The notes below the pieces were generated by a model, which was not told where the DNA came from, made no database searches, and saw only the letters and a program-made list of their open reading frames with translations. Shown here one piece after another: positions 1-7,932 of a stretch of 64,000 nt of DNA. Position 1 is the stretch's first letter; each line of letters begins with the position of its first letter. The position numbers and the translations under genes are program-made. Source of the DNA: Pseudomonas aestuarii (GTDB taxonomy: Bacteria > Pseudomonadota > Gammaproteobacteria > Pseudomonadales > Pseudomonadaceae). The DNA lies in NCBI RefSeq assembly GCF_027988105.1, contig NZ_JAQJZJ010000012.1:1-64000 (forward strand). The letters run 5' to 3'.

Positions 1-77
1 GGTCCGACAGGCTGCTAGGGTGGACCGGGCGGTACCAATCCACCGTCGGGCCATTTAGGGGGCATCCACCCGTTGGC

Positions 78-1055
78 TCAGCGTACCTGCACCACCACCT
101 TGCCCACGGCCTTGCGCTGGCCGAGGGTGTCGATCGCTTGGGCGGCCTGCTCCAGCGGGAAGGTTTGCGAGACCAGCGGCTTGAGCTTGCCTTCGGCATG
201 CCAGGCAAACAGCTGTTGGAAGTTGGCGGCGTTGTCCTGCGGCTGGCGCTGGGCGAAAGAGCCCCAGAATACCCCGACCACGGCGGCACCCTTGAGCAGG
301 GCCAGGTTGACCGGCAGTTCGGGGATGCGTCCGCTGGCAAAGCCGACCACAAGCAAGCGGCCATTCCAGGCGATGCTGCGGATGGCCTGATCGAACAGGT
401 CGCCACCCACTGGATCGTAAATCACGTCGGCCCCCTGGCCGCCGGTCAGGCGCTTGATTTCATCCTTGAGGTTGCTGTCGTTGTAGTTGATCAGCTCGTC
501 GGCGCCAGCGGCCTTGGCCACGGCCAGCTTCTCTGCGCTGCTCGCCGCGGCAATCACCTTGGCGCCCATGGCCTTGCCGATTTCCACCGCCGCCAGGCCG
601 ACGCCACCGGAGGCGCCGAGCACCAGCAGGGTTTCGCCCGGTTGCAGGTTGGCGCGCTGCTTGAGGGCGTGCATCGAGGTGCCATAGGTCATGCCGAAGG
701 CGGCCGCGCTGCTGAAGTCCATGCTCGGCGGGATCGGTATGACGTTGTAGCCCGGTACCGCGACTTGCTCGGCAAAGCTGCCCCAGCCGGTCAGGGCCAT
801 CACCCGGTCACCGACCTTGAGGTGACTGACCTTCTCGCCCACCGCCGCCACCACACCCGCCGCCTCGCCACCGGGGGAGAAGGGGAAGGGTGGCTTGAAC
901 TGGTATTTGCCCTCGATGATCAGGGTGTCGGGGAAGTTGACCCCGGCTGCATGCACCTCGAGCAGGATTTCGTTGGCCTTCGCTTCGGGGCTGGCGACTT
1001 CTTCCAGTACCAGGGTTTCGGCGGGGCCGAAGGCTTTGCACAGCATGGCTTTCAT
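78..1055 (-). CDS. NADPH:quinone oxidoreductase (zinc-independent MDR family)
   Basis: This 325-residue protein looks like a soluble NADPH-dependent quinone or enone reductase of the medium-chain dehydrogenase family. The N-terminal GroES-like domain is followed by the nucleotide-binding motif GASGGVG at about residues 148-153. The structural and catalytic zinc cysteines of alcohol dehydrogenases are missing, which fits the quinone reductase branch. The reading frame is open 22 codons further upstream, but MKAMLCKAFG at 1055 is preceded by GAGGAA at good spacing and matches the usual start of the family. The substrate cannot be told from sequence. Confidence 0.88.
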   Translation of the reverse strand: MKAMLCKAFGPAETLVLEEVASPEAKANEILLEVHAAGVNFPDTLIIEGKYQFKPPFPFSPGGEAAGVVAAVGEKVSHLKVGDRVMALTGWGSFAEQVAVPGYNVIPIPPSMDFSSAAAFGMTYGTSMHALKQRANLQPGETLLVLGASGGVGLAAVEIGKAMGAKVIAAASSAEKLAVAKAAGADELINYNDSNLKDEIKRLTGGQGADVIYDPVGGDLFDQAIRSIAWNGRLLVVGFASGRIPELPVNLALLKGAAVVGVFWGSFAQRQPQDNAANFQQLFAWHAEGKLKPLVSQTFPLEQAAQAIDTLGQRKAVGKVVVQVR

Positions 1056-1231
1056 CGGGCGTTTCCTCTGCGGATGATGGTTTTGCAGTGTAGAGGGGAG
1101 GGGCGTTCGGTCAACGAGCATGGTCGTGTCTGATGGCGCGGCATAAGTCTGGGGGCTATTTCACGCGGCCAGGGCTTGGGCTGCGGCCCAGCTATGGCTA
1201 TGCTAGGCGCCCCTGTGGAGGATTACCCCCT

Positions 1232-1645
1232 GTGAAAGTCTGGATCGCACTGTTGTTGGCCCTGTCCCTGCCCGTGGTGGCATTCGCCGAAGACGCGGAG
1301 AAAGAAGCGCAAGAGGGCGCGCCGCCGACGGTTGCCTATGTCAGTCTGGTGCCGGCGTTGGTGGGTAATTTCGGTTCGGGACCCAAGCTCAAGTTCTATA
1401 AGGCGGACATCGCGTTGCGGGTCAGCGGCGCTGAGGCCGAGGCCAAAGTCAAACACCACGAGCCGCTGATTCGCAATCAGCTGGTGATGCTGTTTTCCCA
1501 GCAGACCGAGGCGAGCATCGGGGCGACCGGCGGCAAGGAGACGCTGCGCCATGAAGCGCTCAGGCAGGTGCAGGACGTCATCACTCAGGAAGAAGGCCAG
1601 CCGCTGGTGGACGATCTGCTGTTCAACAACCTGATCATTCAGTAA
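1232..1645 (+). CDS. FliL-like flagellar basal-body-associated protein
   Basis: The product is a short FliL-family protein of 137 residues. It begins with a hydrophobic stretch (about residues 3-18) ending in AFAED that looks like a signal peptide or membrane anchor. A FliL-type domain follows, with the typical PLIRNQLVMLFSQQ helix and a C-terminal helix ending LLFNNLIIQ. I chose the GTG at 1232 because GGAGGA lies about nine bases upstream. The earlier ATG at 1133 would add 33 low-complexity residues before the signal sequence. No flagellar genes adjoin it, so this is probably the stand-alone FliL paralogue of Pseudomonas, whose exact role is unclear. Confidence 0.8.
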   Translation: MKVWIALLLALSLPVVAFAEDAEKEAQEGAPPTVAYVSLVPALVGNFGSGPKLKFYKADIALRVSGAEAEAKVKHHEPLIRNQLVMLFSQQTEASIGATGGKETLRHEALRQVQDVITQEEGQPLVDDLLFNNLIIQ

Positions 1646-1738
1646 CGCCTGCGCACAAGACGGCCACGAGGCTGCAGCTTTGCGGCCGAAGGGGCGTGAG
1701 CATGGGGTGCGCTGGCCTCCCGGGCCGGACACCTGGCC

Positions 1739-3607
1739 TCATGCTTCGCCCTGCCAGACGCAGATGCGGTTGCGGCCTTGGTGCTTGGCACGGTAAAGCG
1801 CCTGGTCGCAGTGTGCGACCAGCAGGTCCGGCGACTCACCGCTGCCTGGCTCGACAACCGCCAGGCCGATGCTCAGGGTCAGGCGCCCCAGCGGGTTGGT
1901 CGGGTGGGCGAGGTTCAGCGCTTCGAGTAGTTGCTGAACCCGTGCAGCGACATGCAGGCCACCCTCCAGTCCGGTATCGGCGAGGATGATGGCGAATTCC
2001 TCACCGCCATAGCGGCAGGCGCTGTCGCCCTCGCGCTGCAGGCTCGTGTGCAGGACCTCGGAAACCTGGCGCAGCGCATCGTCCCCAGCCAGATGGCCGA
2101 GTTGGTCGTTGTAGCTCTTGAAATAATCGATATCCAGCATCAACAGGGTCAGCGCAGTGCCTTGGCGGCGCAAGCGGCGCCACTCGCTGTTGAGTTGGCT
2201 GTCGAAAAAGCGCCGGTTGTACAGGCCGGTCAAACCGTCCTGCTGCGACAGGCGTTGCAGCTGCGCTTCGAACAACAGGCGTTGGCTATTGTCGCGGGTT
2301 ACCCCGATCAGGTATTCGTGATCGTTGACCCGCACCAGTTGTGCGCTGATCTCCGCGGCCTGTTCGCTGCCGTCGTGGCGGAGCATCTTCTGCTGGAAGA
2401 TGCTCGGCAGCTTGTTCTGCTGGGCCAGGCGCACGCCCTCCAGCCAGTCGTGGTAGCCCGGCAGCAGCTGATCCGGATCCTGCTTGAGCAGTTCGCGGAA
2501 GGCCTCTGCGCTGTAGCCCAGGCGGCTGTAGGTGGCCTGGTTCATGTACAGGATGTCGCGGCTCTGCGGATCGATGATGAACAGGCCGTCTTGGCTGGAG
2601 TCGGTCAGGTCGAGTACCAGTTGCAGGCGTTCACGGCTGTCGCGCAGCACGTGCTCGATCTGTTCGCGCTGCTCCAGTTCGGCGTTCAGGCGCCGGTTGC
2701 CAGCTTGCAGGGCGCTGGCGCGCCGCGCATTGCTCAGCGCCAGGCCGAGGGCCGCGACCAGCAACACGCTGATGGTCAGGCTGGCGCCGAGGACGACTTG
2801 TGGCAGGGGGGTGGCCAGTTGTTGCACCAGCTGTTCGGTGGGTTTCAGGCGCAGGGCAAAATTCTGGTTGTTCAGCAGGTCCAGCGGTACCTCCTGCTGC
2901 AGGGCGTCGAGGGTATTGGGCTGTTCGTGGCTGTAGATCGGTCTGCCCGCTTCCAGCAGGTAGGCGCTGAAGTCGCCGTTGTTGAGAGGAATGAGCAATT
3001 CGTCCATCAGGCGCTCGACGCGAAACACCCCTTGCAGGAAACCGTCGAATACCCGCGCCTGCTGTGCGTCGCGGATATACAGCGGGGTATAGAGAATGAA
3101 GCCGCGGCCGCCCTGGAGCAGGGCGAAGCTGTTGGAGAAGCGGGGTTCGCCCGAAGCCTTGGCTCGAATGGCCAGGTTGAAGTTGGGGTGGGCCGGGGTC
3201 AGGCGGAATTGCTGGGCCGCTTCGTTGCCCTGCAGGGGCTCGATCCAGCGCATCGCCAGGTCGGCGCCGAGCCATTCGATCGCCTGGTAGCCTTTGAAGC
3301 GCTCGAGCGAGAAACGGCAGTCGAGCAGCCATTCGTCCATCGGGATGCGCCCGCGGTGATTCCACTGCAGGGCGATGCGGCGCAGGCCGTCGACCTGATC
3401 GTGCAGGCTGGCTTCCAGTTGGCGGGCCAGGCTGCGCGCCTGGTAGTCGACGCGTTCGGCGACACGCTCCTGCTGAGCGGACAGCAGTCGCTGCCAGAGC
3501 AGCAGGCTGGCCAGGCACAGGCCCAGGAGCAAGGCTGCCAGCGCCAAGCGAGTGGCCCAAGAAGACTGAGAGCGCAGCATAGACAGGATCCGCGAAGAGT
3601 CGCTCAT
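1739..3607 (-). CDS. membrane diguanylate cyclase (periplasmic sensor, PAS, GGDEF)
   Basis: This protein of about 622 residues should make cyclic di-GMP from GTP at the inner membrane. A transmembrane helix near residues 17-42 is followed by a periplasmic sensor resembling a CHASE domain and a second helix near residue 285. A PAS domain (GLFIIDPQSRDILYMNQATY) comes next. The C-terminal GGDEF domain has an intact active site, GGEEF, at about residue 534, and an inhibitory I-site RxxD (REGD) five residues before it, so it is probably active and product-inhibited. The start is uncertain: ATG at 3607 or 3580 both work, and neither has a strong ribosome-binding site. The ligand is unknown. Confidence 0.88.
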   Translation of the reverse strand: MSDSSRILSMLRSQSSWATRLALAALLLGLCLASLLLWQRLLSAQQERVAERVDYQARSLARQLEASLHDQVDGLRRIALQWNHRGRIPMDEWLLDCRFSLERFKGYQAIEWLGADLAMRWIEPLQGNEAAQQFRLTPAHPNFNLAIRAKASGEPRFSNSFALLQGGRGFILYTPLYIRDAQQARVFDGFLQGVFRVERLMDELLIPLNNGDFSAYLLEAGRPIYSHEQPNTLDALQQEVPLDLLNNQNFALRLKPTEQLVQQLATPLPQVVLGASLTISVLLVAALGLALSNARRASALQAGNRRLNAELEQREQIEHVLRDSRERLQLVLDLTDSSQDGLFIIDPQSRDILYMNQATYSRLGYSAEAFRELLKQDPDQLLPGYHDWLEGVRLAQQNKLPSIFQQKMLRHDGSEQAAEISAQLVRVNDHEYLIGVTRDNSQRLLFEAQLQRLSQQDGLTGLYNRRFFDSQLNSEWRRLRRQGTALTLLMLDIDYFKSYNDQLGHLAGDDALRQVSEVLHTSLQREGDSACRYGGEEFAIILADTGLEGGLHVAARVQQLLEALNLAHPTNPLGRLTLSIGLAVVEPGSGESPDLLVAHCDQALYRAKHQGRNRICVWQGEA

Positions 3608-3645
3608 GTCATAGCACAGTGCCGGTTCACTGCGCCAGGGTTCGC

Positions 3646-4095
3646 TCAGCGACGCGCGAGGATTGCCGTCCATTGTTCGGCACTGACCGGCATCACCGAC
3701 AGGCGACTGCCTTTGTGTACCAAGGGCAGTTCCAGCAAGGCGCTTTGCGCCTTCAGTTCAGCCAGGGGGATGACCCGGCTGAAGGCTTCGACAAAGGTCA
3801 CGTCGACCGCGCTCCAGGGGTTTTTCTCTTCGCGGGCCTTGGCGTCGAAGTAATGGCTGTGCGGATCCAGCGCCGTCGGGTCGGCATAGGCGAGGCTGCT
3901 GATGCCGGCGATGCCGGCGATGCCCGGTTCTGGGCAGCTGGAGTGATAAAAGAACAGCTGATCGCCAATCTGCATGCTGCGCATGAAGTTGCGCGCCTGA
4001 TAATTGCGTACGCCATCCCAGCGAGTTTGGCCGAGGCGCTGCAGGTCGTGAATCGACAGTTCGTCGGGTTCCGATTTCATCAGCCAATAAGGCAT
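3646..4095 (-). CDS. EVE domain-containing protein
   Basis: The 149-residue product is a single EVE domain, a PUA-like fold implicated in binding modified nucleobases. It carries the family opening MPYWLMKSEPDE and the core WDGVRNYQARNFMR, IGDQLFFYHS and DPHSHYFDAKA. The frame is open further upstream, but the ATG at 4095 gives the canonical N-terminus. The gene lies head-to-tail with the diguanylate cyclase, whose likely start at 3607 does not overlap it, and close to ygfA as in other pseudomonads. Its cellular substrate is not known. Confidence 0.9.
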   Translation of the reverse strand: MPYWLMKSEPDELSIHDLQRLGQTRWDGVRNYQARNFMRSMQIGDQLFFYHSSCPEPGIAGIAGISSLAYADPTALDPHSHYFDAKAREEKNPWSAVDVTFVEAFSRVIPLAELKAQSALLELPLVHKGSRLSVMPVSAEQWTAILARR

Positions 4096-4293
4096 GAACT
4101 TTGCTCCGTAAAGTCGGTCTTTGCTGCGTGCTGATGGTCGTACGCGCAGCTGACGACCGTTTGGCGCCAGAAATTGCTTGGTCGTGGCAGTAGGCAGACA
4201 ATGCGGGCCTTTGCGCCAGACAGTTATTACGGCCGATAAAAATAAAGCCGCCGGTCCACCGTGCGCAGCATGCCTCGAAGGGGGAGGCATCCA

Positions 4294-4425
4294 ATGAAAC
4301 GTAAACCAGATCTTTTGTGGGTATTAGTCGTGCTGTTCAGTCTGGGTGTGGTCACTACGGGTTACACCCAGAGCCAGTGGGAGCGTCAGGGTGATGTGCC
4401 CGTTAATGTCACCCGGCAGCCTTGA
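4294..4425 (+). CDS. 43-residue single-pass membrane peptide
   Basis: A short open reading frame encodes a peptide starting MKRKPDLLWVLVVLFSLGVV and ending NVTRQP. It has three basic residues at the front, one hydrophobic segment at about residues 7-22, and a polar tail. A very strong ribosome-binding site, GGGGGAGG, sits just upstream. From memory, similar small proteins occur at this place near ygfA in other pseudomonads. The function is unknown. Strand, Shine-Dalgarno sequence and the positive-inside layout support it being real, but it is below the length most gene callers accept. Confidence 0.65.
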   Translation: MKRKPDLLWVLVVLFSLGVVTTGYTQSQWERQGDVPVNVTRQP

Positions 4426-4466
4426 TCCGCCATGCGCCGCAGGGATCGCGGTGCCACCAATGCAGC

Positions 4467-5063
4467 TCAGTACCACGCCTTATCCGTCACCGTCGCCTTG
4501 AGCGGCACATCCCAGCTGGCCAGTGCCAGCCGATCGACCTGCTGACATTCATGCGCCAGGCCCAATAAGGTCGGGTTGTGCCATTTTTTGCGCACTCCGC
4601 GATACGCCAGGCTGCGATCATAAAAACCGCCGCCCATGCCGAGGCGTCCGCCGTGGCGGTCGAAGCCGACCAGCGGTAGCAACACCAGGTCCAGTGCCCA
4701 TACCTTGCGTTGCTGTGCACGATTGTGGCGCGGCTCGGGGATGCGGAAGCGATTGGGTTTCAGGGGCTCGTGCGGATGCACGCGCTGAAACACCATCTTG
4801 CTGCGCGGCCAGCGGTTGAGTATCGGCAGGTAGGTGGCCTTGCCGCGGCGCTGAGCCGCGCGTAACAGGGGCGTAGGGTCGATTTCGCCATCGTTGGGCA
4901 GGTACAGGGCGATATGCCTGGCGCGCCGAAACAACGGGTGTTGGGCTAGTTGCCGGTACAGCTGGCGGGTGGCCCGGTGTTGCGCTTGAGCGCTGAGGGC
5001 GCGGCGCTTTTGCCGCAGCAGGCGGCGCAATTGCGGGCGGGTCAGGTCGGTTGAGTCGAGCAT
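4467..5063 (-). CDS. ygfA: 5-formyltetrahydrofolate cyclo-ligase
   Basis: This enzyme uses ATP to convert 5-formyltetrahydrofolate to 5,10-methenyltetrahydrofolate, clearing an inhibitory folate. The sequence has the family landmarks: a basic N-terminus (LRRLLRQKRRALS), the middle YLPNDGEIDP, and the C-terminal GMGGGFYDRSLA nucleotide-binding motif. It is about 198 residues, normal for the family. Two start codons are possible, 5078 and 5063. It lies directly downstream of 6S RNA, the conserved ssrS-ygfA arrangement, and is probably cotranscribed with it. Confidence 0.92.
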   Translation of the reverse strand: MLDSTDLTRPQLRRLLRQKRRALSAQAQHRATRQLYRQLAQHPLFRRARHIALYLPNDGEIDPTPLLRAAQRRGKATYLPILNRWPRSKMVFQRVHPHEPLKPNRFRIPEPRHNRAQQRKVWALDLVLLPLVGFDRHGGRLGMGGGFYDRSLAYRGVRKKWHNPTLLGLAHECQQVDRLALASWDVPLKATVTDKAWY

Positions 5064-5108
5064 GATCAGGCGTGGCACCTGTTGCCGGCAGAGGGCCGCA
5101 GATGTGAA

Positions 5109-5291
5109 AGGAAGACTCCCCGACGTGCCGCTGTCGGCTTAGCCCTTGAACCCGAAAGTTCAAGGTGGAGGTTGCATGAGGCGTTAAGGCTTTCCGTCAG
5201 GCGGACATGCACACCGGCCCCAATAGGCAACCCCCGGGTTTGTGCGTATCGGCTCAGGGACATCACCAACTGGCGCACACTCCAGGGAGCG
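5109..5291 (-). ncRNA. ssrS: 6S RNA
   Basis: The minus strand between zapA and ygfA carries 6S RNA, which binds the sigma-70 RNA polymerase holoenzyme by mimicking an open promoter. The conserved 5' block GTCCCTGAGCCGATA and the 3' blocks CACCTTGAAC, GGGTTCAAGGG and CGGGGAGTCTTCC align with E. coli 6S RNA in order and spacing. The ends pair to close the long hairpin (CTCCCTGGAG near the 5' end). A TATACT -10 element is at 5298-5303, which places the start near 5291 and gives about 183 nt. The exact ends are estimates. Confidence 0.9.
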
Positions 5292-5324
5292 GCGGCCAGT
5301 ATACCTGAAACCACTGCGGCGTAA

Positions 5325-5645
5325 TCAGCGAGCTTGGCCATTGTCATCTTCATCGTTGGCCAGGGCATGGTCGACGCGCTGGAGCAGGTCGCGCACATGC
5401 TCGCGGGTCGAGCTCGTTTGCTGGTCCAGGTTGTCCTGCTTGTGCAGCAGGTCGTGGGTGATGTTCAGTGCGGCCATCACCGCTATGCGGTCGGCGCCGA
5501 TGACTTTGCCGCTGCTGCGGATCTCGCGCATCTTGCCGTCCAGGTAGTGCGCGGCGCTTTCCAGGTTGCTGTGTTCGCCCGGCGGGCAGGCGATGCAATA
5601 TTCTTTGTCCAGGATATGCACGGTTACGGTATTCGACTGGGTCAT
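5325..5645 (-). CDS. zapA: cell division protein ZapA
   Basis: ZapA bundles FtsZ filaments at the division septum. The 106-residue product has the ZapA opening TVTVHILDKEYCIACP, the conserved helix SAAHYLDGKMREIR, and a C-terminal coiled coil. The start codon overlaps the stop of the upstream coiled-coil gene (ATGA), so the two are translationally coupled. The 6S RNA gene follows about 34 bases downstream. This zapA-ssrS-ygfA order is widely conserved in gammaproteobacteria. Confidence 0.93.
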   Translation of the reverse strand: MTQSNTVTVHILDKEYCIACPPGEHSNLESAAHYLDGKMREIRSSGKVIGADRIAVMAALNITHDLLHKQDNLDQQTSSTREHVRDLLQRVDHALANDEDDNGQAR

Positions 5646-5851
5646 GAGTCCTGCTCCAGGGCTTTGAGGCGCGAAATCATGGATTCGACCTTGTGCCGGG
5701 CCATTTCGTTCTTTTCGATTAGATGGGCGCGTTCCTCGCGCCAGGCCTGTTCATTGGCCAGGAGAACCCGGTTGCGGGCCTTGAGCTGCTCGACGCGCTG
5801 GATCAGCTGGTCCAGCTTGGTCGTGAGGGCGTGCAGGTCGACGTCTTCCAT
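5642..5851 (-). CDS. ZapB-like short coiled-coil protein (TIGR02449 type)
   Basis: The product of about 69 residues is predicted to be nearly all coiled coil: DLHALTTKLDQLIQRVEQLK is followed by further heptads to the C-terminus. It matches in length and position the small ZapB-like proteins encoded just upstream of zapA in Pseudomonas. Coupling to zapA by an ATGA overlap suggests a role in Z-ring organisation, which is inference. The start could also be four codons earlier, at 5863. Confidence 0.78.
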   Translation of the reverse strand: MEDVDLHALTTKLDQLIQRVEQLKARNRVLLANEQAWREERAHLIEKNEMARHKVESMISRLKALEQDS

Positions 5852-6008
5852 GGGGTCTCGCAAAGGGCAAGGATTGACCGGACTATATAGGCTTGTACCG
5901 GGATGAGGTCAAACCTTGCGCCGGCCTTGGATGGTCTTGGCGCGCCTGCCGGTGCTAGGATACGAGACCTTCATTCTAGTGATTGCGCCGCTTGGCGCCT
6001 AGTGATCT

Positions 6009-6563
6009 ATGCCGACTTCAAGTTCTCCTTATACCGCTTTCGCCGCCCTGCTCGCCAGCAGCGGTCATCCCGTTTCCCCGGCCGAGCTGCATGGCCTGCT
6101 GCTGGGCCGCAGTTGTGCTGGCGCCGGCTTCGATATCGACGCCTGGCTGGTGGATGCCGCCGAGTTGCTCGGCGCCGCGCCGCAAGACAATGTGCGCCAG
6201 GCATTGATTGGTTTGCAGGAGATGGTCAAGGGCGAGTTGTCCGGTGACGAGGTCACTGTGGTGCTGCTGTTGCCGTCCGATGACGCGCCGCTGCGCGAGC
6301 GTGCCGTTGCCTTGGGCCAGTGGTGCCAGGGGTTTCTCGGCGGCTTCGGCCTGACCGCAGGTGACAGCGCCCTGAGTGCCGAAGCGATGGAGGTGCTGCA
6401 GGATCTCTCGGCCATAGCCCAGGTGCAGAATGCCCTGGAGGACTCGGAGGATGGCGAGAACGACTACATGGAAGTGATGGAATACCTGCGGGTGGCCCCG
6501 CTGTTGCTGTTCAGTGAATGCAGCAAACCTGTAGCCGCAGCCGCCAAACCGTCGCTGCACTGA
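6009..6563 (+). CDS. UPF0149 (YgfB/YecA) family protein
   Basis: This 184-residue protein belongs to the YgfB family, with typical stretches AELHGLLLGRSCAG near the N-terminus, LGQWCQGFLGGFGL in the middle, and NDYMEVMEYLRVAPLLLF near the end. It opens the operon with pepP, ubiH, DUF4442 and ubiI and is transcribed away from the zapA group. Work on P. aeruginosa YgfB links it to control of the alpA autolysis pathway and beta-lactam resistance; whether that applies here is inference. Confidence 0.88.
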   Translation: MPTSSSPYTAFAALLASSGHPVSPAELHGLLLGRSCAGAGFDIDAWLVDAAELLGAAPQDNVRQALIGLQEMVKGELSGDEVTVVLLLPSDDAPLRERAVALGQWCQGFLGGFGLTAGDSALSAEAMEVLQDLSAIAQVQNALEDSEDGENDYMEVMEYLRVAPLLLFSECSKPVAAAAKPSLH

Positions 6564-6596
6564 TTTTCACGCCTTAGAAATGGATCCAGCCTGCCC

Positions 6597-7928
6597 ATGA
6601 CCAGCATCCCCAAGTCGGAATACGCCCGTCGGCGCAAGGCGTTGATGGCGCAGATGGAACCCAACAGCATCGCCATTCTGCCGGCGGCACCGGTGTACAT
6701 CCGCAACCGCGACGTCGAGCATGTCTACCGCCAGGACAGCGACTTTCAGTACCTCTCCGGCTTCCCCGAGCCGGAGGCGGTGATCGCGCTGATTCCCGGC
6801 CGCGAACACGGCGAATACGTGCTGTTTTGCCGCGAACGCGATCCCGAACGCGAGCTGTGGGATGGCCTGCGCGCCGGTCAGGACGGCGCCATCGGCCACT
6901 ACGGTGCCGACGATGCCTTCCCGATTAGCGACATCGACGACATCCTCCCCGGCCTGATCGAAGGCCGCGAGCGGGTGTACTACGCCATGGGCACCAACCA
7001 GGCGTTCGACCGGCACCTGATGGACTGGATCAACGTGATCCGCTCCAAGGCGCGTCAAGGTGCGCAACCGCCCAACGAGTTCGTCGCCCTCGACCACCTG
7101 CTGCACGACATGCGCCTGTACAAATCGGCCAACGAGGTCAAGGTGATGAAGGAGGCCGCGCAGATTTCCGCGCGCGCCCATGTGCGCGCCATGCAGGCCA
7201 GCCGTGCCGGCCTGCATGAGTTTCACCTGGAAGCCGAACTGGATTACGAATTCCGCAAGGGCGGGGCGAAGATGCCGGCCTATGGCTCGATCGTCGCGGC
7301 CGGCAAGAACGCCTGCATCCTGCACTACCACGAGAACGATGCGCCGCTCAGGGATGGTGACCTGGTGCTGATCGACGCCGGCTGCGAGATCGACTGCTAC
7401 GCCAGCGATATCACCCGCTGCTTTCCGGTCAGCGGCAGGTTTTCGCCTGAGCAGAAAGCCATCTACGAGCTGGTGCTGGCCGCCAACGAAGAGGCGTTCA
7501 AGCACATCGCCCCCGGCAAGCACTGGAACCAAGCCCATGAGGCCACGGTGCGGGTGATCACCGCCGGCCTGGTCGAGCTGGGGTTGTTGCAGGGCGAGGT
7601 CGACGAGCTGATCGCCGCCGAGGCCTACAAGCCCTTCTACATGCACCGCGCCGGCCACTGGCTGGGCATGGACGTGCACGATGTCGGCGACTACAAGGTC
7701 GGTGGCGAGTGGCGGGTGCTGGAAGTCGGCATGGCCATGACCGTCGAGCCGGGCATCTACATCGCGGTGAACAACACCGCTGTGGCGAAGAAATGGCGCG
7801 GTATCGGTGTGCGCATCGAAGATGACGTGGTCGTGACCAAGAACGGTTGCGAGGTGCTTAGCCTGGGCGTGCCGAAAACCGTCGCCGAGATCGAGGCGCT
7901 GATGGCCGCCCCCACAGTGGCGGCCTGA
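6597..7928 (+). CDS. pepP: Xaa-Pro aminopeptidase
   Basis: PepP removes an N-terminal residue that precedes proline and acts in the cytoplasm as a dinuclear manganese enzyme. The 443-residue length is normal. The N-terminal creatinase-like domain is followed by the pita-bread catalytic domain. Visible metal ligands are the two aspartates in IDAGCEIDCYASDITR (about 258-272), the histidine in HRAGHWLGMDVHD (about 350), the glutamate in EPGIY (about 384), and the last glutamate in IEDDVVV. It is followed after four bases by ubiH, an arrangement conserved in many gammaproteobacteria. Confidence 0.95.
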   Translation: MTSIPKSEYARRRKALMAQMEPNSIAILPAAPVYIRNRDVEHVYRQDSDFQYLSGFPEPEAVIALIPGREHGEYVLFCRERDPERELWDGLRAGQDGAIGHYGADDAFPISDIDDILPGLIEGRERVYYAMGTNQAFDRHLMDWINVIRSKARQGAQPPNEFVALDHLLHDMRLYKSANEVKVMKEAAQISARAHVRAMQASRAGLHEFHLEAELDYEFRKGGAKMPAYGSIVAAGKNACILHYHENDAPLRDGDLVLIDAGCEIDCYASDITRCFPVSGRFSPEQKAIYELVLAANEEAFKHIAPGKHWNQAHEATVRVITAGLVELGLLQGEVDELIAAEAYKPFYMHRAGHWLGMDVHDVGDYKVGGEWRVLEVGMAMTVEPGIYIAVNNTAVAKKWRGIGVRIEDDVVVTKNGCEVLSLGVPKTVAEIEALMAAPTVAA

Positions 7929-7932
7929 ACCC

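Noticed and set aside
1..77. Partial gene at the left edge
   Set aside because: The short sequence contains only an imperfect GC-rich dyad and no convincing coding frame.
1931..3853. 640-codon plus-strand frame
   Set aside because: It is antisense to the diguanylate cyclase, whose strand carries a complete GGEEF/PAS architecture.
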